Made by a program: the position numbers and the translations under genes. Of a stretch of 64,000 nt of DNA, positions 56,591 through 64,000 are shown one piece after another. Position 1 is the stretch's first letter; every line of letters starts with the position of its first letter. Origin of the DNA: Lonepinella koalarum (GTDB lineage: Bacteria; Pseudomonadota; Gammaproteobacteria; Enterobacterales; Pasteurellaceae); assembly GCA_030525745.1 (NCBI GenBank), contig JAUNED010000003.1:62001-126000 (forward strand), given 5' to 3'. The notes under the pieces were generated by a model. The model worked only from the letters and a program-made list of their open reading frames with translations. It had not been told where the DNA came from and ran no database searches.

Positions 56591-57319
56591 ATGTCACCTC
56601 ATTTGTCAGTTTTAATCATTGATGATGATACCCAAATTTGCGAATTACTTGCCGATATCTTTGAGGAACACGGCTATCAAGCAGTTTGTGTTCATAGTGG
56701 CAATGAAGCCTTAAAATGTTTAAAAAACCAACCGCACTTTAATGTTATTTTATTGGATCTTATTTTACCCGATATTAATGGGCTTGTTTTACTTCAGCAG
56801 TTAAAAAATCAGATTAATGTTCCCATTATTATGTTAAGCGGACTGCATTCCGAGTCAGATGTTGTCGTTGGACTGGAAATGGGGGCTGATGATTATATTG
56901 CCAAGCCGTTTTATCCTCGTGTTGTACTTGCCCGAGCGAAAGCCGCTATACGACGAACTCAACCACAACCCTATTCCTACACACAACAGCATCAAGGATT
57001 TGCTTTTCATCAATGGGTGTTGGATACGGATAGCCATAAGCTCTATTCACCACAGAAACAGGAAATTGAATTGACGCAAGGGGAATATATGTTGTTGTAT
57101 GCCTTGGTCAGCCATGCACAGAAAGTGCTATCGAGACAGAAATTGCTGGAATTGACTCACAGTGAAAACTTGGAAATTTTTGACCGCACTATTGATGTCC
57201 TGATTATGCGATTACGCAAAAAAATTGAGCCGAATATAAAATCACCGACATTTATTCAGACTGTCCGAGGATCAGGCTATACCTTTAATTGTCAGGTTGA
57301 AATTCTCGGTTCGCCATAA
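56591..57319 (+). CDS. OmpR-family response regulator
   Basis: A 242-residue two-component regulator: receiver domain (1-120) with acidic pocket D11-D13, phosphoacceptor D56 in LLDLILPD and K105 in AKPF, and a winged-helix DNA-binding domain (about 140-236: LTQGEYMLLYALVSHAQKVL, DRTIDVLIMRLRKKI, QTVRGSGYTF). It resembles TorR/OmpR. Its probable partner is the hybrid kinase on the far side of the ABC operon at 61 kb. It is divergent from mak and convergent with the ABC operon. Confidence 0.85.
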   Translation: MSPHLSVLIIDDDTQICELLADIFEEHGYQAVCVHSGNEALKCLKNQPHFNVILLDLILPDINGLVLLQQLKNQINVPIIMLSGLHSESDVVVGLEMGADDYIAKPFYPRVVLARAKAAIRRTQPQPYSYTQQHQGFAFHQWVLDTDSHKLYSPQKQEIELTQGEYMLLYALVSHAQKVLSRQKLLELTHSENLEIFDRTIDVLIMRLRKKIEPNIKSPTFIQTVRGSGYTFNCQVEILGSP

Positions 57320-57327
57320 AGATAAAA

Positions 57328-57354
57328 ATTGAGTACGGTTGTCCCGTACTCAAT
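57328..57354. terminator. Terminator between the response regulator and sugar ABC genes
   Basis: Eleven-base stem ATTGAGTACGG/CCGTACTCAAT with a five-base loop and TTTTTATC on the minus strand; it sits between convergent genes and probably serves both. Confidence 0.85.
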
Positions 57355-57362
57355 ATGTAGGC

Positions 57363-58292
57363 TTATTTTACTGTCCAGCCTTTGTAATTTTTGATGTTAT
57401 CACGATTAATTAAGGTTACCGGAATTAAGACCGGTTTTTCCGGTGCGGTTTTGCCCTGTAAAATGTCGTAACCGATTTCTACTGCTTTTGCTGCCATCAC
57501 CTGCGGATCTTGTGCCGGTGTACCGTTAAATAGGCTGTCTGCCTGTTTTAAGGCGTCTTCACCGTCCGGTGAGCCATCTACACCCATAATAAAGAATTCT
57601 TTACGTTGAGCTTGTTTTGCTGCTAAGTCCGCACCGATTGCTGTTGGGTCGTTAATAGCAAAGACCGCATCAATTTTTGGGTGAGCGATTAATAAAGAAG
57701 TCATCACTTCTAAGCCGCCTTCACGGCTGCCTTTGGCATTTTGGTTGTGAGACAATAATTTGATCTCTTTGTGTTTAGCCAACACGTCCATACAACCTTG
57801 AACACGATCTTGTACCGCAGACACCGGTGGCCCGTTGATGATCACTACATTGCCTTTGCCGTTTAATTTATCGGTAATGGTTTGACAAGCGATTTCACCC
57901 GCTTGGTAGTTGTTTGATGTGACAGTTGCATTCGCACCGTCTGCGGCTACATCTACAGCCACAACAACAATACCGGCCTTTTTCGCACGCTCTACGGCAG
58001 GGCCAATACCTTTAGAATCAGCCGCATTCAAAATAATCATATCGGTTTTTGCTGCAATGAAGTTGTCAATTTGAGCCACTTGCTGACCTAAATCGTAACC
58101 ACTAGATACCGAAGTCACATTGACTTTGTCGCCGGCAAGTTCTTTTGCCTTTAACTCAGCCCCTTTGGCGATTTGCACAAAGAACGGATTAGCTAGATCA
58201 CCTACGGTTACGCCAATAGATTTTAGTTCTTTTGCTTGGGCAAAAGGTGCAACAGCCAGCATCACACTTACAGCTAAGGTTTTTAATTTCAT
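57363..58292 (-). CDS. Sugar ABC transporter substrate-binding protein (RbsB-like)
   Basis: A 309-residue periplasmic binding protein of the ribose/galactose family. A signal peptide (1-20, cut after FAQA) precedes the two-lobe fold: IGVTVGDLANPFFVQIAKGA, DMIILNAADSKGI, VVAVDVAADGANATVTSNNY, GREGG-like GSREGG and VFAINDPTAIGA. The sugar is unknown; ribose, fructose or another pentose/hexose fits. Closeness to a fructokinase makes a fructose-type (Frc) system attractive. Third gene of the transporter operon. Confidence 0.82.
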   Translation of the reverse strand: MKLKTLAVSVMLAVAPFAQAKELKSIGVTVGDLANPFFVQIAKGAELKAKELAGDKVNVTSVSSGYDLGQQVAQIDNFIAAKTDMIILNAADSKGIGPAVERAKKAGIVVVAVDVAADGANATVTSNNYQAGEIACQTITDKLNGKGNVVIINGPPVSAVQDRVQGCMDVLAKHKEIKLLSHNQNAKGSREGGLEVMTSLLIAHPKIDAVFAINDPTAIGADLAAKQAQRKEFFIMGVDGSPDGEDALKQADSLFNGTPAQDPQVMAAKAVEIGYDILQGKTAPEKPVLIPVTLINRDNIKNYKGWTVK

Positions 58293-58344
58293 AAAAGATC
58301 TCCTATAGAGAGTGGTTAAGGAAAGTTTGGGTCAGATACCCGAA

Positions 58345-59313
58345 TTAATTTGCTTTTCTGGTGCGGTATTTATCGATTAAGACTGCAACGATAATCACGC
58401 CGCCTTTAATGACGAGCTGCCAGAAATATGACACACCCATTAATGTCATGCCGTTGTTAAGGGTAGCAATAATCAATGCACCGATTAGTGTGCCTGTGAT
58501 TGTACCTATACCGCCAACAAAACTGGTTCCGCCTAAAATCACCGCTGCAATGGCATCTAATTCATAACCCACACCTAAGTTGCCATTCGCACTATATAAA
58601 CGAGAGGCGCTCATTACACCACCTAAGCCGGATAATAAACCGCTGGTGGCATAGACGAAAATCAAGACTAAGGAAACTTTGATACCGGTTAAACGAGCCG
58701 CTTGTAAGTTACCGCCAACAGCATAAATATGTGTGCCTAAGGTAGTACGGCGTAAAATAAACCAACATACTGCAATCACAGCAAAGGCAATAATGACCAA
58801 CCAAGGAATAGAGCCTAGATAACCATTACCGATCCAGTCGAAAGAAATTTTTGAGTTGATGACGGTTGTGCCGTCTGCGACTAAATAAGCAGCACCACGA
58901 AGTGCGGTATAAGTTCCTAAGGTGACAATAAAGGGCGGCAACCCGGCGTAAGCTACTAACAAACCGTTAAAGACACCCATACCCAAACCGGCAAGTAAGG
59001 CAATGGGTACAGCAAAATCCGCAAACATCGGATTAAGAGAACCGACTAACGCCATCACGGCAGTTACCCCTAAAATTGACCCGACAGATAAATCAATACC
59101 TCCGGTTAAAATTACGAATGTCATACCTGCCGCCAACACGATATTAATCGATGCTTGACGGGTGATATTCATCATATTAGCTTCGGTCATAAAATTCGGT
59201 GCAATAAAAGAAAAGACGATAACGATTAACACCAAAATCGGTAAAATCCCCATTGCTTGCAATGTGTCTGCCAAGGCCAGTTTTTTTAGCCCCGGTTTTG
59301 CTACATTTCCCAT
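58345..59313 (-). CDS. Sugar ABC transporter permease (RbsC-like)
   Basis: A 322-residue inner-membrane permease with about eight to ten helices. The conserved EAA-like segment LTGIKVSLVLIFVYATSGLL and the RbsC stretches GGIDLSVGSILG and GGTSFVGGIGTI are visible. The ATG at 59313 (MGNVAKPG) is chosen since AAGGAG lies 8 bp before it; an upstream in-frame start would overlap the ATPase gene. It is 22 bp after the ATPase and 52 bp before the binding protein. Confidence 0.88.
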   Translation of the reverse strand: MGNVAKPGLKKLALADTLQAMGILPILVLIVIVFSFIAPNFMTEANMMNITRQASINIVLAAGMTFVILTGGIDLSVGSILGVTAVMALVGSLNPMFADFAVPIALLAGLGMGVFNGLLVAYAGLPPFIVTLGTYTALRGAAYLVADGTTVINSKISFDWIGNGYLGSIPWLVIIAFAVIAVCWFILRRTTLGTHIYAVGGNLQAARLTGIKVSLVLIFVYATSGLLSGLGGVMSASRLYSANGNLGVGYELDAIAAVILGGTSFVGGIGTITGTLIGALIIATLNNGMTLMGVSYFWQLVIKGGVIIVAVLIDKYRTRKAN

Positions 59314-59335
59314 ATAAATACTCCTTACATCTAAT

Positions 59336-60841
59336 TTACGCTGCACCACAGGCTAATGCCATAATGCTTTCTTGATTAATTTGTTCGCCTTGTACTTCGC
59401 CGACTACATAGCCTTCCCGCATAACATAAACACGGTCACTCATACCGACAATTTCAGGCAATTCACTGGAAATCATTAAAATCGCTACGCCTTGTTTGGC
59501 CATTTCAATCATCATTTTGTAAATTTCACTTTTTGCCCCTACATCCACACCACGGGTCGGTTCGTCCAAAATGAATAATTTCGGATGAATTGCCATCCAA
59601 CGGGACAACAATACTTTTTGCTGATTACCACCGGACAAACCACTCACATCAACATTAGCATTCGGCACGCGAATTTTTAAACTCTTAATGGCCTGATCAG
59701 TATCCTCTTTGCCCTTTGCTTGGTTAATCACCATCATTGTGGCATCACGTTCAATGGTGGCAATCGTCACATTTTTGAATACATTCATATCAAGAAACAA
59801 CCCTTCTTCCTTACGGTTTTCCGGTAATAAAGCTACGCGATGAACAATAGCTTCCCGAGGCGAGTTGAAACTGATTTCCGCACCGTTTAAATACATTTTG
59901 CCTTGGGTTGGCCGGCTGACGCCGAATAACAAATGAGCTAATTCCGAACGTCCGGCTCCAACCAATCCGGATAATCCGACAATCTCACCGGCTCTTACAA
60001 TCAAAGAGGCTTCCTTAACTTTTTTGCCGTCCGACAGATTTTCAATACGAATCACTTCTTCGCCGACCGGCACTTTTTCTTTATTAAATAAATCGGTGAG
60101 CGGTCGTCCTACCATCATTTGAACCAAAGCATTGGCACTTAGATTTTCCCGTAGTAATGAACCCACATATTTACCGTCACGTAATACACTTACACGGTCG
60201 GCTAATTCATAAATTTCCGCCATACGATGGCTGATATAAATAATAGCTAGCCCCTCGGCACGCAATTTTTTAATTAATTCAAACAGTTTTTCTGTTTCAC
60301 GGGAAGATAGGGCGGCAGTCGGTTCATCCATCACTAAAATACGGCTTTTACGATGCAACGCACGAGCAATTTCTACTTGTTGTTGTTCGGCGATAGTAAG
60401 AGAGGAGACTTTTTGATCTGCAAAAAATTGAGCACCTAAACGATCTAATACCTCTTGGGCTTCTTCTTCCATTTGCTTACGGTTCAAGCCAAAAAACGTA
60501 CCAATTTCACGCCCAAGGAAGATATTTTCCGCTACGGTTAAATTGGGTGAAAGATGAATTTCTTGGTAAATCAATGTGATTCCGGCACGAATAGCATCTT
60601 TGGGGGAGGCAATCGGAAACACTTCACCATCAATTTTAATTTCACCGGAAGTCGCAATATATGCTCCTGCTAAAATTTTCATTAAAGTACTTTTTCCGGC
60701 CCCATTTTCACCCATTAAGGCGTGGATTTCACCACGATATACATCTAAATCGACATTCTGTAATGCATAAAAATCACCAAAACGTTTAGCGATATTGCGC
60801 ATTTCTAATAATGGCGTTGAGATGTTTGTTGCCTGCTCCAT
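59336..60841 (-). CDS. Sugar ABC transporter ATP-binding protein (RbsA-like)
   Basis: A 501-residue tandem ABC ATPase. The first module has GENGAGKST, the signature [15 protein letters not shown] and MDEPTAALS; the second has [10 protein letters not shown] (a relaxed Walker A), [13 protein letters not shown] and [11 protein letters not shown], the usual RbsA/MglA pattern in which the second site is degenerate. The start MEQATN at 60841 follows GGGAG. First gene of the operon, divergent from the sensor kinase. Confidence 0.92.
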   Translation of the reverse strand: MEQATNISTPLLEMRNIAKRFGDFYALQNVDLDVYRGEIHALMGENGAGKSTLMKILAGAYIATSGEIKIDGEVFPIASPKDAIRAGITLIYQEIHLSPNLTVAENIFLGREIGTFFGLNRKQMEEEAQEVLDRLGAQFFADQKVSSLTIAEQQQVEIARALHRKSRILVMDEPTAALSSRETEKLFELIKKLRAEGLAIIYISHRMAEIYELADRVSVLRDGKYVGSLLRENLSANALVQMMVGRPLTDLFNKEKVPVGEEVIRIENLSDGKKVKEASLIVRAGEIVGLSGLVGAGRSELAHLLFGVSRPTQGKMYLNGAEISFNSPREAIVHRVALLPENRKEEGLFLDMNVFKNVTIATIERDATMMVINQAKGKEDTDQAIKSLKIRVPNANVDVSGLSGGNQQKVLLSRWMAIHPKLFILDEPTRGVDVGAKSEIYKMMIEMAKQGVAILMISSELPEIVGMSDRVYVMREGYVVGEVQGEQINQESIMALACGAA

Positions 60842-60861
60842 ATTTATCTCCCTCAACCTTT

Positions 60862-60883
60862 GATTGTGTTCAGTTAAACATAA
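60862..60883. promoter_or_regulatory. Weak CRP-like site between the ABC operon and the kinase gene
   Basis: TGTGT-N6-AAACA, 7 of 10 core bases. A separate inverted repeat TATGAAT-N18-ATTCATA lies at 60887-60918 in the same divergent region. Both are only candidates; the second could be a response-regulator target. Confidence 0.3.
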
Positions 60884-61011
60884 ATTTATGAATAGAAAAT
60901 GTTAAAATCTCATTCATATTTGTCATAATCCCAAAGAAAAAACGCCTTACAATAAATGAATAAGGAAAAGTGCGGTTAAAATTACAGAGGTTTTATTCAG
61001 TCGGTGGCGAT

Positions 61012-63594
61012 ATGTTAAACAAACTTTTTTTCAACGGTTCTCACAGCGTACGTTTGCGTTTGATTGCATTCGTTGTGGTGGCCGTTTTACTGATTTTTTC
61101 AATTAGTGTCATGTCTGTGGCTGGCCTCAACTCCAGCCATAATGCAATGTCTAATTTACGGGATCGCTCCCTTAATCAAATGTTTTTCTCCATGAATTTA
61201 GGTGTCAAAACCACTCAAATTTCCACTTACGCCAATAAGTTGAGGCAAACCGTTAGAGCCTTAGAATATCAAGAGGCCTCTAATCAATTGGCTCATCATT
61301 TACAGCAAGTACATCATTATTTAGAGAAAAGTAAAAAATATGCTAACCAAGGAGAACAACGCCAATTTTCCGGTGTGATTCAATCCATTGAGCTCTTGGA
61401 GAAAAGCGTGCAAGATTTGTTGCAGCAAGCCTATCAACGCCATGTTTTGCACACAACCATCATCAGTAAGCTCAACCAATCGCTATTGTATTTGGAACAT
61501 ATTAAAAGAATAGAAAAACGTACCGCACATTTAACCCTCGATAATCCCTTCGTTTCGGAATTTGCACAAATAGAAAAGCTGATTGAAACTGCGACGAAAG
61601 GTTCTTTTGCACCGGAGACATTTATTGCCATTCGTTCTGTATTTTCGTTTTTGCCGGCACAAAAACAGCCGGATATTCAGGAAGAATGGAGAAAAATTGA
61701 AGATGAATTTGAGTTACTCACCCAATCAGCTTATCAATTAGCTGATATTAATCAGCGAATTCAATTTTTAACTTATCAAATTGATTTTTTGGTTGCGCGT
61801 ATTGATAATGATTACAGCCGTTTAGCGCAGGATAAAATCACGGTGGTGAATCAAGAATCTGCTGAAATTCAAACCGCACTTTCCAATCATATCCTGTCTA
61901 TTTTATCAGTATCTTTATTCACAGTGGGCTTAATTCTAATTTTAGGGATTTATATTTACCGTTTATTCGGTAAGCGGCTACATTCCATTACACAAGCCAT
62001 GACACGCTTATCCCAAGGGGATAAATATGCCCAAGTACCACAACAACAGCGACAAGACGAAATCGGTGAATTAGCCAGAGCTTTTGATGTGTTTCGACAA
62101 AATATGTTGAAACTGGCACGCACAGATGCATTATTGAAAGAAAAGAGTGAATTGTTGGAACGCACTTTTTTAGCAATGCGTGACGGGCTGGCAATTTTTA
62201 ACCCGTCAGGGCATTTACTGTCTTGTAACAGCCAATTTATGCAATTATTAGGTTGGCAGGAAGAGCAAAAGCGAGAGGCTGATTTTTCCCGTTTAGCTAC
62301 CTTTTTACAGCAAGAACAAGCCAAAATTTATGGCAGTACACAAGAGATTAATGAAAAGTTATTAAGCGAAATTCGTAGCGAACAAGAACCCTTGGAAATT
62401 GATTATCGCCAACAAATTTTGGAATGGCGAGTCAGTCAATTGCAAGACGGCGGCTTAGTCGCATTTTTAATTGATCGCACCCAACGCAAAAAACTGGAAA
62501 CCGATTTGGCACATAGCCAAAAAATGCGTAGTATCGGGCATTTAACCGGTGGTATCGCTCACGACTTTAATAATTTCTTAGCAGTGATTATCGGCAATTT
62601 GGATTTAATTGATCCCGAGAGTTTAAACGAAAAACAAGCAAAACGCCTGCAACGAGCCTTAAAAGCGGCTGAAAACAGTGCAACATTAACACAACGTTTG
62701 CTTGCTTATGCGAGGAAACAACCTTTGCACCCCACTGTCTTGGATTTAAATCAACTGTTGTGTGAATTTTCCGATTTTATAAAACACAGCCTACCGGTAG
62801 CAATCAAAGTGCGGTTAGATTTGGCAGAGAATTTACCGTCGATTTATATGGACAAAAACCAGCTGGAGACAGCATTAGTTAATTTGTTAGTCAATGCTAA
62901 AGACGCATTAAACGGCGAGGGAGATATTGTGCTGCAAACCCGTCAATTATTGGTGCAACGTACCCATAAAACCGAGCAAATGGTGCAACTCTCCATCAAA
63001 GATAATGGTTGTGGCATGAGTGAAGAAACTCTACAACACATTTTTGAACCTTTCTTTACCACCAAACAAAACGGCAAAGGCAGTGGTTTAGGCTTGTCCA
63101 TGGTGTATGGTTTTATCCGCCAATCTAAGGGTCGGGTGGAGGTGCAATCCAAACCGGGCGAGGGAACCCACATCCATTTACAATTGCCGATTGCGCTCAA
63201 AACCACTTCAATTTCTACCGCACTTGAGGTTGGTAGCACAGATTTACCGAAACACACGAGTTTGATATTGGTTGAAGATCAAACGGATTTACGGGAAACT
63301 TTAAACGAGCAGCTTAATGCCATGGGTTATAATACACAGGTCTTTGAAAATGCCGAACAAGCAATGCAGTATTTATCGCATAACACAGTGGAATATGTGT
63401 TATCAGATATTGTACTGAACGGCAAAATGACCGGTATTGATTTAGCCAATGAGATTAAGCAACATTTTCCCAATATTAAAGTTCTTTTAATGACGGGTAA
63501 TCACACCCAATATATGGGGCAACTCAGCGAATTTGAGGTACTCAATAAGCCTTTCAAACAAGAGGAATTGCTCACTCGCTTAAGCGGATTATAG
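61012..63594 (+). CDS. Hybrid sensor histidine kinase with receiver domain
   Basis: An 860-residue membrane sensor: TM1 (about 16-38), a large helical periplasmic domain (about 40-290), TM2 (295-316), HAMP (317-370), a PAS-like region (385-490), HisKA with His517 in GGIAHDFNN, HATPase (NLLVNAKDAL, DNGCGMS, GSGLGLSMVYG) and a C-terminal receiver with Asp799 and Lys846. There is no HPt domain. The start at 61012 is chosen by the GGTGG before it and the hydrophobic helix after it. The periplasmic input suggests it senses a sugar-bound binding protein or the sugar itself; partner probably the OmpR-type regulator 4 kb away. Confidence 0.85.
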   Translation: MLNKLFFNGSHSVRLRLIAFVVVAVLLIFSISVMSVAGLNSSHNAMSNLRDRSLNQMFFSMNLGVKTTQISTYANKLRQTVRALEYQEASNQLAHHLQQVHHYLEKSKKYANQGEQRQFSGVIQSIELLEKSVQDLLQQAYQRHVLHTTIISKLNQSLLYLEHIKRIEKRTAHLTLDNPFVSEFAQIEKLIETATKGSFAPETFIAIRSVFSFLPAQKQPDIQEEWRKIEDEFELLTQSAYQLADINQRIQFLTYQIDFLVARIDNDYSRLAQDKITVVNQESAEIQTALSNHILSILSVSLFTVGLILILGIYIYRLFGKRLHSITQAMTRLSQGDKYAQVPQQQRQDEIGELARAFDVFRQNMLKLARTDALLKEKSELLERTFLAMRDGLAIFNPSGHLLSCNSQFMQLLGWQEEQKREADFSRLATFLQQEQAKIYGSTQEINEKLLSEIRSEQEPLEIDYRQQILEWRVSQLQDGGLVAFLIDRTQRKKLETDLAHSQKMRSIGHLTGGIAHDFNNFLAVIIGNLDLIDPESLNEKQAKRLQRALKAAENSATLTQRLLAYARKQPLHPTVLDLNQLLCEFSDFIKHSLPVAIKVRLDLAENLPSIYMDKNQLETALVNLLVNAKDALNGEGDIVLQTRQLLVQRTHKTEQMVQLSIKDNGCGMSEETLQHIFEPFFTTKQNGKGSGLGLSMVYGFIRQSKGRVEVQSKPGEGTHIHLQLPIALKTTSISTALEVGSTDLPKHTSLILVEDQTDLRETLNEQLNAMGYNTQVFENAEQAMQYLSHNTVEYVLSDIVLNGKMTGIDLANEIKQHFPNIKVLLMTGNHTQYMGQLSEFEVLNKPFKQEELLTRLSGL

Positions 63595-63691
63595 GCAGAA
63601 AAGCACAGAGTTGGTGGATTGTTATTTCACCTCAATTTATTTAGAATGGTGACTATTATTTCGTTTTATGATGAAGGAAACTCAGTAAATT

Positions 63692-64000
63692 ATGGCAAAT
63701 TGGAATGGGGAATATATTAGCCCTTATGCAGAACACGGCAAGAAAAGTGAACAAGTGAAAAAAATTACGGTGTCCATTCCAATTAAGGTGCTGGAAATTT
63801 TAACCAACGAACGCACCCGTCGCCAACTGAAAAACCTTCGTCACGCCACTAACAGTGAACTTTTGTGTGAAGCGTTTTTACATGCTTTTACAGGACAACC
63901 GCTTCCCACTGATCAAGATCTACTCAAAGAGCGCAACAATGAAATTCCGGAGGAAGCAAAAGAAATTATGCGAAGTTTGGGCATTAATCCGGAAGAATGG
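63692..64000 (+). CDS. metJ: Methionine repressor MetJ (3' end cut by the window)
   Basis: 103 codons from ATG ([20 protein letters not shown]) to the window edge, ending NPEEW; the family is about 105 residues, so only the last codons and stop are missing. MetJ is a ribbon-helix-helix repressor using S-adenosylmethionine as corepressor; [20 protein letters not shown] is the DNA-contact ribbon and helix, and [20 protein letters not shown] follows. The gap from the kinase gene shows no recognisable met box. Confidence 0.97.
   Translation, partial: MANWNGEYISPYAEHGKKSEQVKKITVSIPIKVLEILTNERTRRQLKNLRHATNSELLCEAFLHAFTGQPLPTDQDLLKERNNEIPEEAKEIMRSLGINPEEW

Noticed and set aside
1..64000. CRISPR array, prophage, rRNA operon or intact insertion sequence
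   Set aside because: None seen on reading both strands; only the short IS3-family scar at 9.4 kb.

Overview
The window is a 64 kb stretch of a Pasteurellaceae chromosome, Haemophilus/Aggregatibacter-like. The evidence is several dozen copies, on both strands, of the Haemophilus-type DNA uptake word AAGTGCGGT, an AT-rich base composition, a com (PilMNOPQ) operon beside ponA, the hybrid peroxiredoxin-glutaredoxin typical of the family, and H. influenzae-style gene neighbourhoods. I cannot fix the species from the sequence alone. Nearly all of it is ordinary chromosomal core. There is no rRNA, prophage or CRISPR array, and no gene-free gap longer than about 280 bp.

Layout. 1-3.5 kb: end of the tat operon, then ubiB-ubiJ-ubiE (ubiquinone synthesis), all on the minus strand. 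3.5-5.8 kb: a degraded composite locus (haem-receptor fragment joined to an adhesin/haemophore fragment) next to a patatin-like lipase. 5.9-9.4 kb: ssb and uvrA diverge from a shared region that holds a LexA box and a competence CRP-S site. 9.4-13.3 kb: an IS3-family remnant, an esterase, then peroxiredoxin and oxyR diverging from an OxyR box, fabR and a thioredoxin-like membrane protein. 13.3-15.8 kb: an autotransporter whose putative promoter spacer contains a tract of ten G. 15.9-22.9 kb: slyX, fkpA, yheO-tusDCB, corA with a structured leader, lpxH, plsC and the Tat substrate ftsP/sufI.

22.9-33.8 kb: a DeoR-type regulator diverges from a 10 kb operon for four-carbon sugar acids (ltnD, otnK, otnC, otnI, denD, GntP permease). 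The same strand continues with a secreted esterase, a cyclase-family metal hydrolase and a hydrolase fused to a multi-spanning membrane domain. 33.8-45.6 kb: comABCDE (DNA uptake) diverges from ponA; then come rlmJ, recO, rlmD, relA and dgkA. 45.7-53.1 kb: pckA, hslO, rpoE-rseABC with a sigma-E promoter, sdhE, a DedA-like protein, a HAD phosphatase and a tRNA-Ser/Arg/Arg operon. 53.2-56.5 kb: rep, a YceK-like lipoprotein and a ROK fructokinase. 56.6-63.6 kb: a ribose-type sugar ABC operon lies between the genes of an OmpR-type response regulator and a hybrid histidine kinase. The window ends in metJ.

The regulatory logic is unusually legible: candidate sites for CRP-S (ssb, comA), CRP-N (ltnD, pckA), LexA (uvrA/ssb), OxyR (prx/oxyR) and sigma-E (rpoE), and several terminators built from inverted uptake words. 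The best candidates for something new are the hydrolase extension of the sugar-acid operon, the split two-component/ABC sugar module, the homopolymeric promoter switch of the autotransporter and the composite pseudogene.
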